This document shows, piece by piece, positions 36,573-46,390 of a stretch of 64,000 nt of DNA; position 1 is the first letter of the stretch, and each line of letters starts with the position of its first letter. A program made the position numbers and the translations under genes. The notes under the pieces were generated by a model that was not told the DNA's origin, did not search any database, and worked only from the letters and a program-made list of their open reading frames with translations. This DNA comes from Synechococcus sp. PCC 7336. GTDB lineage: Bacteria > Cyanobacteriota > Cyanobacteriia > Thermostichales > PCC-7336. The stretch covers positions 806,001 to 870,000 of the forward strand of contig NZ_CM001776.1 of the NCBI RefSeq assembly GCF_000332275.1, given 5' to 3'.

Positions 36573-39500
36573 TTAAAGCTCGGTTCTGTGCTTGGCGATC
36601 GAGACCGGTTCATTCGCAAATCGATCGGAGCCTTGCGAAGCGACTCCATCCACAGGATGTTGCTGTTGAGCTGGAAGGGGAGTGATATCTTGCCAAAGTC
36701 GCATTAGCGCAGGCACAACCGTAGGAGTCAACAGTGTGGAAAGGGCTAGCCCCCCCGTAAGAGCAATTCCCAGTCCTCGATAGAGTTCTGCCCCCTGCCC
36801 CGGTAAGAGTGCCAGAGGCAGCATTCCGAGCACACTCGTTCCGGCAGACATAAAGATTGGCCGGAGGCGATCGCGAACTGCCCGTTCTAGTGAGGCGTCC
36901 AAACTGTACCCTTCTTCCCGCTGCAACTGGAGTGCGCGATCGACCAAGAGAATGGCATTGTTAACCACGACACCGGTCAGAATCACAAATCCCAAGCCGG
37001 TAATCATGTCTAGAGGAACGACCTCACCCGGCATAGCATTGGCGATCGCTAAACTCACGACCGCGCCCGTCATTCCCACGGGCACTGTCACCATGATGAT
37101 TAAGGGATAGCTGAAGGAGCGATAGAGGGCTACAAGTAACAAATACGTGACTGCGAGCGAAAGTGCAAATGCCGAGGCCAACTGCGAGAGCGTTTCGGCC
37201 AGAACGTCAGCAGAACCGGCTAGTTCGGCTCGAAAACCGGAGGGGAGCGTTCCTCGTAGGGGTTCGAGGATTCGTTCTTCTGCGGTCTCTAGTAAAGCGC
37301 CAAGGGGAGCCTCCCGCGCAACCCGCACCGTTAGAGTCACAGCCCTTTCGATCCCGACATGATTGATAGTGTCGGGTCCCGTGGTTTCCAGCACTTCCGC
37401 AACGTCAGCCAACTGTACCTGACGCCCCTCGCCTGTATAGATCGCTAGCTGACGCAACTCCTCGGGGGTACTGACAGCGGTATCCTTCAGCTCGACGGTG
37501 ACATCCAACTCTCGTCTGCCATCCACAAACTCCGAGGCTTGCAATCCCCCCAAGGCCGATTCCACGACAGCGCCGAGTTCTGCCTCGGAGAGTCCGACTT
37601 CCGCAAGGCGCGTTCGATTTGGAATCACTTGTAGTTCGGGCGCTCCCAAAACGAAGTCAGAGCGCACATTCTGCACCCCGGGCAGCGCGCGCAGCTCCTG
37701 GCCCACTTGTTGCTGAAGTCGATCCAGGCGATCCAAATCTTGGCCGATGAGTTGCACTTCAAATTCTTTACCGGGATCCTGAAAGATGGAAACGCGAATC
37801 GGGACCATGAACCGATAGCCGGGAAAGTTGGAACTGGCCTCCCGCAGGCGATCGACCAGGGCATTGAGATTTTTGCTAGTGGACTGCTCGGGATCTAGGA
37901 AAGCACCAATCGCTCGCAACCCAGGACGAAGGACAAAGATGGTGCGAATAATGCCTGGCTGTTCGCTGACGAGCCGACTGGGTTCTTCTGCCAGCCGCAA
38001 GGCTTCAGGAATACTGGTACCGGGCAAGGGCTCTGCAAGCCAGAGAACTAGATTCCGATTCCCCTCGGGCAAATAATCAGCGGCGGGGAGCAGGGGGAAA
38101 CTCGCCAAAAGCAGAGTCAGAGGGATGGCCAGTACGGCCAAGCGTCGGCCAGCACGGCGGGGTCCCAAAGACCAGCGAACCGTTGCCAGCAAAAAGCGCT
38201 CCAGTTGTCCTTGCAGCCAGCAGAAGGCGATCGAAGCTCGAGAAATCCCCCTCTCCAGCGGATTGCCCCCCCGATAGACATTTCCTTGAAGCATTTGCTG
38301 CGCTTCGGCCCGGTGCAAAAATAGCCCGGAAAGCATGGGTACCAGCGTAAGGGCAGCAAACAAGGAAAACAGAACCGCCGCCGATAAGGCAATGCCAATG
38401 TCAAAGAACAGTTGTCCGGCTTCCCCCTTGACGAGCACGATCGGTGCAAAAACTGCCACTGTCGTCAGAGTGGACGCCAGCATGGCCGATCCAACTTCCT
38501 GAGTGCCATCAATGGCGGCGCGAACAGGCGATTTGCCCCGCTGCATGTGGGAAAAGATATTTTCTAGGACCACGATCGCGTTGTCCACAACCATTCCCAC
38601 GGCAAAAGCCAATCCGGCGAGGCTAATCGTGTTGAGGGAGCGCCCCAGAGCCGCGAAGACAATAAATACCGAGATCGTGGTGGCGGGAATGGTCAGGGCA
38701 ATGACTGCAACGGTGCGGATGGAACCCAAGAACAAGAGCAACACCAGGGATGCCAGCATGGCCCCTATCATTAAGTTCCCCTGGACAAAGGAGATAGCGA
38801 GGTGGATGTAGTCATTCTCGTCATAGGGAATGTCAAAGCGCACTCCCTCGCCCTCCCGGTCGAAGCGCTCTTCCAATTCGGCGATCGCCTCTCGAATGCC
38901 CCTAGAGATTTCAGGGACGTTCCCCCCCACCTGGCGAATGATGCCAACAGCCACGGCAGGTTCTCCATCCCGCACGAGAGCGCGATCTTGTATTTCTCGC
39001 CCCATCTGTGCCGTAGCCACATCTGAGAGATAAACTGTCCCGGCAGCATCTCGGCGCAGCACCAACCCCTCCAACTGCTTGACATCGGTGGCGCGGCTGA
39101 CGGTCCGCACCCGATATTCCCGCCGCCCCAGCACGAGGGGTCCCCCTCGGATATCTCGATTGTTCTGACGCAAGGTTTGAACCACATCGGCGATGGTCAG
39201 ATTCCGATCGGCTAGCGCCTGGGGATCGACGATGACCTCTACTTCTCGCTCTCGGCCCCCCGAGACAAATAACTGACCGACCCCTTCAACCTGGCGATAG
39301 CGGGGAATCACCACATCATCGACCAAGTCTCGGTAGCGATAATCATCTGCCGCAAATCCTTCCTTGGGAACCAAAATAGTCCACATCATGGGGCGACTGC
39401 TGCCGCTGACAATCTCGACATCGGACTCATCTGCTTCTACCGGCAACGATTCCACCTGTTGCAGCTTGTTGAGCACGTCAACAAAGCGTTCGTCAATGTC

Positions 39501-39797
39501 GGTGCCCCAACGAAACTCTAGATTGATGCTGCTCCGTCCTGTCTGACTGGTGCTGGTCATTTCCTGCACCCCTTGAACTTCTTCTAGCAGGTCTTCAATG
39601 GGGCGGGTGACCAGGTTCTCCACTTCTGCGGGGCTGGCCCCTGGATAGGGCGTTGTGATGGAGATCTCGGGGCGATCGCCGCCGGGTTGCAGTTCCAAGG
39701 GGAGATTCAGCAGGGAGAGAACCCCAAACAGAGCCAGCAAGCAAAACAAAACAAACGTTCCGTGCCGCCAGCGAACGGCGGTTTCGATGAGTCTCAT
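36573..39797 (-). CDS. RND-family efflux permease
   Basis: The 1074-residue protein is an inner-membrane RND pump of the HAE1-like group. It starts with WRHGTFVLFCLLALFGVLSLLNLPLELQPGG, has ISITTPYPGASPAEVENLVTRPIED, and a central TM4 with FAVGMVVDNAIVVLENIF containing the proton-relay Asp (the second Asp is Asn here). The repeat TM10 region has GFVILTGVVVNNAILLVDRALQLQREEG. It pumps hydrophobic compounds using the proton gradient; substrate unknown. The adaptor gene lies immediately upstream in the same operon. No outer-membrane factor is adjacent. Confidence 0.9.
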   Translation of the reverse strand: MRLIETAVRWRHGTFVLFCLLALFGVLSLLNLPLELQPGGDRPEISITTPYPGASPAEVENLVTRPIEDLLEEVQGVQEMTSTSQTGRSSINLEFRWGTDIDERFVDVLNKLQQVESLPVEADESDVEIVSGSSRPMMWTILVPKEGFAADDYRYRDLVDDVVIPRYRQVEGVGQLFVSGGREREVEVIVDPQALADRNLTIADVVQTLRQNNRDIRGGPLVLGRREYRVRTVSRATDVKQLEGLVLRRDAAGTVYLSDVATAQMGREIQDRALVRDGEPAVAVGIIRQVGGNVPEISRGIREAIAELEERFDREGEGVRFDIPYDENDYIHLAISFVQGNLMIGAMLASLVLLLFLGSIRTVAVIALTIPATTISVFIVFAALGRSLNTISLAGLAFAVGMVVDNAIVVLENIFSHMQRGKSPVRAAIDGTQEVGSAMLASTLTTVAVFAPIVLVKGEAGQLFFDIGIALSAAVLFSLFAALTLVPMLSGLFLHRAEAQQMLQGNVYRGGNPLERGISRASIAFCWLQGQLERFLLATVRWSLGPRRAGRRLAVLAIPLTLLLASFPLLPAADYLPEGNRNLVLWLAEPLPGTSIPEALRLAEEPSRLVSEQPGIIRTIFVLRPGLRAIGAFLDPEQSTSKNLNALVDRLREASSNFPGYRFMVPIRVSIFQDPGKEFEVQLIGQDLDRLDRLQQQVGQELRALPGVQNVRSDFVLGAPELQVIPNRTRLAEVGLSEAELGAVVESALGGLQASEFVDGRRELDVTVELKDTAVSTPEELRQLAIYTGEGRQVQLADVAEVLETTGPDTINHVGIERAVTLTVRVAREAPLGALLETAEERILEPLRGTLPSGFRAELAGSADVLAETLSQLASAFALSLAVTYLLLVALYRSFSYPLIIMVTVPVGMTGAVVSLAIANAMPGEVVPLDMITGLGFVILTGVVVNNAILLVDRALQLQREEGYSLDASLERAVRDRLRPIFMSAGTSVLGMLPLALLPGQGAELYRGLGIALTGGLALSTLLTPTVVPALMRLWQDITPLPAQQQHPVDGVASQGSDRFANEPVSIAKHRTEL

Positions 39798-39814
39798 GGC
39801 ATATCTCTCGAGGG

Positions 39815-41191
39815 CTATTGGGCGAGGCTGACGGCATCAACTTGCCGAGGGATGACTTTCACTGGAGCACCATTTTGCAGGCCGTCTCCCCCCTGAACCA
39901 CAAGGGTTTGGCCGGTCTGAAGTTCGGGATGAGCGATCGCCATCTGCTCGCCCATGTCGGCGAGGGGGCTGACCTCGAGCTCTCGGGCAGTGCCATCATC
40001 GTTAACCGTAAAGACAACCCAACGGGTTCCCTGGCGGGTCAGGGCATCTCGGGGAACCACAAAGCCTTCCGTTTGCACGGGGAGCGCAATTTCCCCTCGG
40101 ACTGCCATACCGGGTACCAGATCTGCTGAGGGAGTATCGAGTTGAATCCGGACTTCCTGTCGGCGGGAGGTTGAATCTGCAGTCGGAATGATGGCGTCGA
40201 TCGGAACTTGTAGCTGCCAGTTTGGTAGAGCGCGGCTAGAGAGGGAAACCTGCATCCCCACTTCGACCTGGTGACTTAGCTCTTCCGAAACTTCTAAGAA
40301 AATATCCAAGGTATTGCTGTCCACAATGGTCAAGATAGGATCTCCGGCTTCCAGATAATCTCCGTTGCTGGCCGAGCGGGACTGAACAACCCCTGCCGTG
40401 GCCGCCCGTATCTCGGTTCTCTCCAACACCAACTGAGCTTGCTCGACGGCGATCTGATTTGCCGCGACGATAGCCCTTTGGGCCGCAATTTCCTCCAATC
40501 TGGGTCCGGCGGTGGCTTCAGCAAGAGCAGCCTCAGCTTCTAAGCGAGCGCCCATCGCGGCATCGGCCTGGGTTTGCGTTTCAATCAGCAAGCGCCGCGA
40601 GAGAGCTCCCTCTGCTACGAGGGCTTGCGTGCGTGCGTAATTGTCAAGAGCTTCTAACTCTCTAGCTCTGGCGGACTGAAGGGCAGCTTGACGTTGGGCA
40701 ATCGTTTCTTGACGGGTGCCCGCCTCCAAGCGAGCCAGTTCGCTTTCTGCCTCTGCCAGACGGGCTCGAGCTTGGGATAGGGCCAGTTGCTGATCTAAAT
40801 TGTCCAAAACCGCCAGGAGAGTTCCTGCCTGCACTCTGTCGCCGGGCTGCACGAGGATCTCCTGGACGGTTCCCTCTGTCCGAGGACGAATCACAGCACT
40901 ACTACGGGGTTCCACCTGCCCAATCAGCCTCACCTGCCGGACACCGTTGCCTCGGGTAAGAGCAATGGTTTCAACAGCGCGAGCTGGGGGACCTTGCTCG
41001 GTCGCTGCTGCAAGGCTGGATTGGTTTTGTGACACTGGCAAGGAGCGTCCAACTAAGATCCCGCCCCCCAACAGAATGACTGCCAGAAGATATCCCGTCC
41101 AGCGGGGCCGACCGGAGACCATTTGAGGAAGGGAGCTGGGGTCAACTGAAGCTCGGTCTAGAAGAGCTGGCTGATTTTCACGGGCAGACAT
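39815..41191 (-). CDS. RND efflux periplasmic adaptor (membrane fusion protein)
   Basis: The adaptor links the RND pump to an outer-membrane channel. The 458-residue protein has one N-terminal membrane helix (GYLLAVILLGGGILVGRSLP), a lipoyl-like half (VRLIGQVEPRSSAVIRPRTEGTVQEILVQPGDRVQAGTLLAVLDN), a long alpha-hairpin (LSQARARLAEAESELARLEAG and so on), then beta-barrel and membrane-proximal domains. ATG 41191 is preferred: it follows GGAG at a 6-base spacing, whereas the longer frame would need TTG at 41251. It ends 17 bases before the permease start. Confidence 0.88.
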   Translation of the reverse strand: MSARENQPALLDRASVDPSSLPQMVSGRPRWTGYLLAVILLGGGILVGRSLPVSQNQSSLAAATEQGPPARAVETIALTRGNGVRQVRLIGQVEPRSSAVIRPRTEGTVQEILVQPGDRVQAGTLLAVLDNLDQQLALSQARARLAEAESELARLEAGTRQETIAQRQAALQSARARELEALDNYARTQALVAEGALSRRLLIETQTQADAAMGARLEAEAALAEATAGPRLEEIAAQRAIVAANQIAVEQAQLVLERTEIRAATAGVVQSRSASNGDYLEAGDPILTIVDSNTLDIFLEVSEELSHQVEVGMQVSLSSRALPNWQLQVPIDAIIPTADSTSRRQEVRIQLDTPSADLVPGMAVRGEIALPVQTEGFVVPRDALTRQGTRWVVFTVNDDGTARELEVSPLADMGEQMAIAHPELQTGQTLVVQGGDGLQNGAPVKVIPRQVDAVSLAQ

Positions 41192-41343
41192 CGGAAACTC
41201 CGCCGGACTATGCCGATTAGGTAGCAGTCTTAGCAGCGATCGCTCGGGCAAATGCTGCTCTTTGTATTGTTTAGTAAACTTATGTGCCCTACTTTAACAA
41301 TGAAATATGACAGAAAAATGATAGGAAAATGACAGGAAAAACT

Positions 41344-41496
41344 TACAAACCGCGCGATCGCCCAGAACTACAGGGCAATTCGATGAGAAAAACCGTTCCG
41401 GCGTCCAGCCCCGCCACCTGAGCATCGAGTCGTGTCTTTGGCGGTCAGCATCGAGATGGGGGCAGTTTTCCCGAGGGCGAGAAACTCTTGGCAGAG
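41344..41496 (-). pseudogene. Possible histidine-kinase C-terminal fragment
   Basis: On the minus strand LCQEFLALGK in one frame and AQVAGLDAGTVFLIELP in another, ending at TAA (41344-41346), look like the end of a sensor kinase (G2 region) broken by a frameshift. It precedes the RND adaptor on the same strand, a common place for a regulator. The fragment is short, and the upstream part is missing where the mobile element begins at 41521, so the call is weak. Confidence 0.3.
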
Positions 41497-41520
41497 GGTA
41501 ATTGTGATGGAGATTGAAAC

Positions 41521-41668
41521 CTGATTGACTGATAAAACATGACTGACAAAGCCCTGAAGCCCCTTCCTGGCAAGCCTTCTAGGCTGCCAACAGGCACTCT
41601 ACCTTTGTTGTAAGCTTAAAGCCTTTTATCATATAGCTTTCAGCGGCGTCGGGACAAACTATTGTCAG
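41521..41668 (+). repeat. 148-bp inverted repeat, left copy
   Basis: This stretch equals the reverse complement of 46701-46848 at roughly 94 percent by eye, with equal length (148 bases). It begins exactly at the putative left end of the mobile element, next to the 9-bp direct repeat, and is non-coding. It probably represents the 3' end of the IS4-like element. Confidence 0.85.
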
Positions 41669-42198
41669 TCAACCAGGTCGCCGTAGGTGGAGAGCCCCGT
41701 ACATTGAAAGTGTGGCAACCGCTAGAGGGACTTACCCCAACAGGCTTCGGCATTGTCAATAGATTGCTGTCACAACAAAGCCCCCATATCGAAAGCGTCA
41801 AGACACCTCATATCATCCAATAAGCAAATAGAGAGTACAGTGCGCCATTGATTAGCATAAAGATATGCAAAGCTTGAACAGGCAAAGCAATGTTTTGTTT
41901 CGAAATCTAACTTTCTTCCCTTTAAGTCGAACTGTCGCTATAGGAAACAGCTATGCTCAGCGAGAAGGTCGCTAAATATAGAGTGTTTGTCTGGCTAAAA
42001 CTGAGCCTGTAAATTAGCCTATCTAGCTGTTCGTTATCTGTTAGAGTGGTCTGTTAAAAGCACCTGTCTGTCAGGTACTGCACTCTTATTATGTAGACTC
42101 TACTCTGAAGCTATGCATAGATTCAGAGTAGGAATTCAAGGGAGAGAAGTTAAAATTCCTAGAACTATGACGTAACTAGCCATCTTCTGGAGCCGTTG
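41669..42198. other. Leader region of the HEPN-ATPase module
   Basis: These 530 bases are AT-rich, free of HIP1 sites and non-coding as far as I can see. The last 100 bases hold two overlapping inverted repeats (separate entry). A promoter for the module should be here, but I cannot point to one -10/-35 pair with confidence. Confidence 0.4.
42100..42161 (+). promoter_or_regulatory. Two overlapping hairpins upstream of the HEPN gene
   Basis: Arms CTACTCTGAA (42100-42109) and TTCAGAGTAG (42122-42131) form a perfect 10-base stem. Arms TAGGAATT (42129-42136) and AATTCCTA (42154-42161) form a second 8-base stem sharing bases 42129-42131 with the first, so only one can close fully. The pair sits 38 bases before the HEPN start codon and could be an operator or an attenuator. 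Confidence 0.45.
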
Positions 42199-42699
42199 AT
42201 GGGCCTGAAATCGCCGCATCTGTTACTTGCATCTTCAAATCCTAATCGGATGCTTGCCAACCTTTCCCATATTCTAGATGCTTCAGCATGTAATGTCATC
42301 AGAAGTGAAATCGATAAAAATGTAAAACTACTGTTTGATCTTGGAGAATCACATTACCTTTTTGCAAAACAATTAGCAAAAAGTCATTGGCGGCAAAGGA
42401 TTTCCAGGCTTTATTATGGCGCTTATAATGCTAGGCGCGCTATAAATCTTCATGAGGATGGTTCTTTTGGAACAGATGTAGACGATCATAAAAAGACTGG
42501 ACTCCCAGATAAACTAAACAATTCTAGTACCTATACAAATCAGCTTCGAGTTTTACGAGAGGATAGAAATCTATCAGATTACGATCACACCGCCTCTGAG
42601 GCTGACCTGGTTCTTACACAAGATGAAGCAGAACGATTTGTCACAGACTTTCTGAAGGATGCGCGGTTGTACTTAGTTAGTAGAGGAATAGCTTTATGA
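42199..42699 (+). CDS. HEPN-domain protein (candidate ribonuclease/toxin)
   Basis: The 166-residue protein has the HEPN helical pattern: WRQRISRLYYGAYNARRAINLHEDG at 64-88 and QLRVLREDRNLSDYDHTASEAD at 116-136. The second contains R123-N-L-S-D-Y-D-H130, which fits the catalytic RX4-6H motif of HEPN ribonucleases (compare RNKADYDP in minimal HEPN proteins). A second R-x4-H (R80-H85) exists in the first helix. ATG 42199 follows GGAG at 6 bases. The ATPase starts inside its stop codon (ATGA), so the two are coupled. Low GC and absence of HIP1 mark it as foreign. RNase activity is inferred from the family. Confidence 0.7.
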   Translation: MGLKSPHLLLASSNPNRMLANLSHILDASACNVIRSEIDKNVKLLFDLGESHYLFAKQLAKSHWRQRISRLYYGAYNARRAINLHEDGSFGTDVDDHKKTGLPDKLNNSSTYTNQLRVLREDRNLSDYDHTASEADLVLTQDEAERFVTDFLKDARLYLVSRGIAL

Positions 42700-44249
42700 G
42701 TACAGGTTCAACAATAACGGTAGACCAGGACAAATATTTAGAAGAAGTAATAAGCCAATTCAAGCAAACAACCCGACTGACTCAGGTTGCATATGATACA
42801 AAAGAACGATCTGAAGGCAACTATCTGATTATCTACCTACACAATCCAACTGATCGCTTCTTTAAGTTACTTGAGCAAGGTTTAGACACCTTACCCGAAG
42901 AAAACCCCTATAAGAAAAGAACGACAATCAAGAAAAGGGTATCAAAATCTAGCAATCGACTTCAATTGCCAGAAACGCAATTTTTGAGAACGGTTCTATC
43001 TGAGAGTCTTACTGTAACTGAACACAGCTTTGCCGATGATTTTTTTACAAGATATATTAGGTCGGTGTCTGGAGATGAGGAACAAATTATAAGTCAAGGA
43101 AATCATATTGTTTATGGACGAAGAGGGGCGGGAAAATCAAGCCTTCTAGCCTACTTGATGCATAGGCTACGTCAATTGCCTTCTCCTTATGCCTGGGTAA
43201 CAATACAAACTTACAGTGGACGAAAGGATATATCGACTATATCTGAAGTGCTGATTGATATCATAGATCAATTGAAGAGATATGCTTCCGATAAAAGTGG
43301 GTTTGACGCATTATTAATTAATCTTGAAGAGATTCTTGACAAAAACGATGATGAGTTGATTGAGCAACTTAACCGATTGATTCCTCGGATAAGGAGAGCT
43401 TTTGGTAAAATTGTCTCAGAGAGCGGAATATTTGTTTTTCTGGATGATATACATGTTATTTCAGAAGTACTTCAGCCTATCTTGTTAGATAAACTATATT
43501 CTATCTGTCGAGGGAACCGAGTCTTCTTGAAAATTTCTGGTATTGAGCAGTTTGTTAAATTACGAGACCCCGCTTCACGCCAAGGACTTGAGACGCCAGG
43601 TGACATTCAAGTAATTCGGCTAGATTACAATCTAACGATGCCAGATAAATCCAAGAATCATATTCAGGAAATCTTAAATTCACATGCAACTTATTGTGGC
43701 CTTCAAAGTGTAGATTATATTTGTGGAAAGGGTGTAATAGATCGTTTGGTCTGGGTGGCAGCAGGGGTTCCACGCGATGCGCTCTATTTGTTCGCTAGGG
43801 CAATTAGTGAGTCTAGTGTAAAAGGCAATAAAAAGGTTTCTGTTACTAGTGTGAATGTCGCTGCGTCTGAAATGACCGAAGAGAAACTCCGAGATATTAA
43901 GATTGATGCTTCCGGTAAATATGAGGAGGTCAATCAGCTCCTAGAGTCAATTCGAAACTTCTGTGTTACCGAGAAACGTAAAAATGTCTTCCTGGTAGAG
44001 ATTCAAAATGAAAGTCCAGCTTTTCATAAAATTGAGGAGTTGATAGCTCTACGTCTCCTTCATATTTTATCTTCTGGCTTTACGCCGAAAGAGGTTGGCA
44101 GACGTTATATGGCTCTTATGCTAGATTACGGATTTTACGTAGGCCTACGTACTGCAAAGAGTATAGACCTATTTGCAAAAGAGCCTAAGCCCTTACAAGC
44201 TCAAGAGCTACGAAAATTCCCTAGATTTAAACTGCCTACGGCTGGTTGA
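42696..44249 (+). CDS. P-loop ATPase coupled to the HEPN protein
   Basis: This 517-residue protein has Walker A GRRGAGKSS at 141-149 and Walker B IFVFLDD at 245-251, with an arginine-rich helix (IPRIRRAFGK) before it. The layout, P-loop followed by WVTIQTYS, FLDDIHVIS, and IKISG-like LKISGIEQFVKLRD, is that of STAND/AAA ATPases used as molecular switches. The N-terminal 120 residues (DQDKYLEEVISQFKQTTRL and LIIYLHNPTDRFFKLLEQG) and the C-terminal 150 residues match nothing I know. The C-terminal part has a winged-helix look (VEIQNESPAFHKIEELIALRLLHIL). It probably senses a signal and controls the HEPN partner. Confidence 0.72.
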   Translation: MSTGSTITVDQDKYLEEVISQFKQTTRLTQVAYDTKERSEGNYLIIYLHNPTDRFFKLLEQGLDTLPEENPYKKRTTIKKRVSKSSNRLQLPETQFLRTVLSESLTVTEHSFADDFFTRYIRSVSGDEEQIISQGNHIVYGRRGAGKSSLLAYLMHRLRQLPSPYAWVTIQTYSGRKDISTISEVLIDIIDQLKRYASDKSGFDALLINLEEILDKNDDELIEQLNRLIPRIRRAFGKIVSESGIFVFLDDIHVISEVLQPILLDKLYSICRGNRVFLKISGIEQFVKLRDPASRQGLETPGDIQVIRLDYNLTMPDKSKNHIQEILNSHATYCGLQSVDYICGKGVIDRLVWVAAGVPRDALYLFARAISESSVKGNKKVSVTSVNVAASEMTEEKLRDIKIDASGKYEEVNQLLESIRNFCVTEKRKNVFLVEIQNESPAFHKIEELIALRLLHILSSGFTPKEVGRRYMALMLDYGFYVGLRTAKSIDLFAKEPKPLQAQELRKFPRFKLPTAG

Positions 44250-45215
44250 CTTGTATCTTGGGGTTAGCTGAAGCAGAGAGTAGCACTGAGACTCTGCGAC
44301 AGCTTACAAGGGAAGGAAAGGATGGATGAGACTGGTGGTTGACTGAGGCCGACGAGCCTGGTTGTCAGATAAGCGTCCATCCCTTCGCCATCAGCCAGTT
44401 CACCGAAACTGGACAGCATCTGAGGAAGATGAGCTTGGATACACAAGAATAGTTCGGAAACTGGTTTGTCTCAAGAGTCGTTGATTAGCGAGGTTCAGCC
44501 ATGTCTGAGACTGTACTTGGAATCGATGTTAGCAAAGCGAAGTTGCAGGTTTGCTTGCTCACACCGGATAGCAAGGTTTATTCCCATAGCTTTGACAACA
44601 CTATTTCCGGTCACCAGACTTTGCTTGACTGGCTGGAGCAAGCAGATGCTGGTAAAGTACATGCTTGTCTGGAATCCACAGGGAATTATGGCAAAGCGAT
44701 CGCCCACACTTTGTGGGAACGCGACCATCGGATCAGTATCGTTAACCCCAATCGCATCAAGGGTTTTGGAGCGAGCCTCATGCAGCGCACCAAAACCGAT
44801 GCGATGGATGCTCTGACCATTGCCCGCTTTTGCGCCACTCTCAAGCCAGAGTTGTGGGCTCCCCCAACTGCTGAAATCGAACAGTTGCAGGAATTGATGC
44901 GGCGACTGAGTGCTGTAGAGGCCATGCAACAGCAGGAGAGCAACCGACTGGTGCAGTCGGTAACGTTGTGGTCCAGCAATCTATCCAGCGCAATATCGAC
45001 CATTTGGAGGCCGAAATCGAGCATCTGAAAACGACGATTCGCAACCATATCGACCAATATCCGCATCTACGCGAGCAGCAAGAGCTGCTCACCTCGATTC
45101 CAGGCATCGGCGAGAAAACAGCGGCTCAATTGTTAGCAGAACTAGGAGAGATTGAAGCGTTTGAGAGCGCCAGACAACTTGCGGCCTATTGTGGATTGAC
45201 TCCTCGCGATGGGAA

Positions 45216-46333
45216 ACACAGCCTTGGTCTTAATCACCTTGCGCAGAGAGCGGTTGAGGGATTCGATGGCATTGGTGGTGTAGATGACTTTGCGAATGGC
45301 CATAGGGTAGTCAAATATCGGAATAATATTCTCCCAATGGCGAATCCAGATTTGGCTAATGGCTGGGTACTTCTCATCCCATTTGGCAGCAAAGGCATCG
45401 AGGGCGGCTTCGGCCTCTTCTAAAGTGGCCGCTTGGTAGATGGGTTTGAGGTCCGCGACCACGGCTTTACTCTCCTTCCAAGGCACGTAGCGCAGGCAAT
45501 TGCGCAGCAGATGGACAATGCACAGCTGCACCTGGGTGTGGGGATAAACTGCCCCGATCGCCTGGGGGAACCCCGTCAAGCCATCGCAGCAAGCAATCAG
45601 GATATCCTTGAGCCCCCGATTTTTGAGGTCGGTGAGCACTTTGAGCCAGAACTTTGCCCCCTCGGCTTCAGCCTCTCCTACCCATAAGCCCAGTAGCTCC
45701 TTGTGGCCGTCAAGGTTAACCCCCAGCACGACGTACACGGCTCGCTTGCTCACCCGCCCTGACACCTTGACGTTGACGTAGAGAGCGTCGAGGTAAACGA
45801 TCGCATAGAGCGGCTCTAACGGGCGGCTCTGCCAAGCTTTGACCTCGTCGAGCACCGCATCGGTCACTTCGCTGATGAGGGCGGCTGAGACCTTCGCTCC
45901 ATAGAGCTCTTCTAGCTGGGCACTGATGTCTCTCACGCTCAGCCCACGGGCGTACATCGCGAGGATCTTTTCATCTAATCCCGCCAGTCGTCTCTGGTGC
46001 TTGGGCACCAGGATGGGCTCGAACGCACCCTGGCGATCGCGAGGGATCGACAGCTCCATTTCCCCTTGTTCGCTATGGATGGTTTTCTTCGAGAAGCCAT
46101 TGCGGCTATTGCGTTGTGAGGGGTGGACTGGGTCCTGTTCGCTGCTCTGCTGGGCCTCTTCTGTTTTGAGATGGTGGCTCAGCTCCCCCACTAAGGCTCG
46201 TTCGAATAGCCGCTTGCTCAGTTGTTTGAGCAAACCTAACTCCCCGAGGATGTCCTCCGGGGTTCGATACTTCCACTAGCAGCTCGTCGAGCAGTTCATC
46301 CACTCGTTTGCTGGCTTGCTTTCGTAAGATCAT
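45216..46333 (-). pseudogene. IS256/Mutator-family transposase, frameshifted and 3'-truncated
   Basis: The start MILRKQASKRVDELLDELLVE at 46333 runs into a frameshift near 46265; the main frame then continues from LLKQLSKRLFERALVGELSHHL. The DDE core is recognisable: IVYLDALYVNVKVSG (first Asp), LIACCDGLTGFPQAI (second Asp) and WDEKYPAISQIWIRHWENI (Glu region), followed by YTTNAIESLNRSLRK. The C terminus is lost after KAVFP. It lies within IS110. Confidence 0.85.
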
Positions 46334-46390
46334 CCTGCGGTCTCCTTGGTTGTTCGGATTCTAGACCGCTTACACAAAATTCTGAACTGT
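45216..46390 (-). mobile_element. IS256-type element, left end missing
   Basis: The right terminus is around 46386 (near TTACACAAAATTCTGAAC). The transposase coding sequence stops abruptly at KTKAVFP near 45226, inside IS110 sequence, so the left end of the element and about 30-50 codons are gone. The flanks are two halves of the IS110 transposase gene, so this element inserted into IS110 and was then trimmed. Confidence 0.7.
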
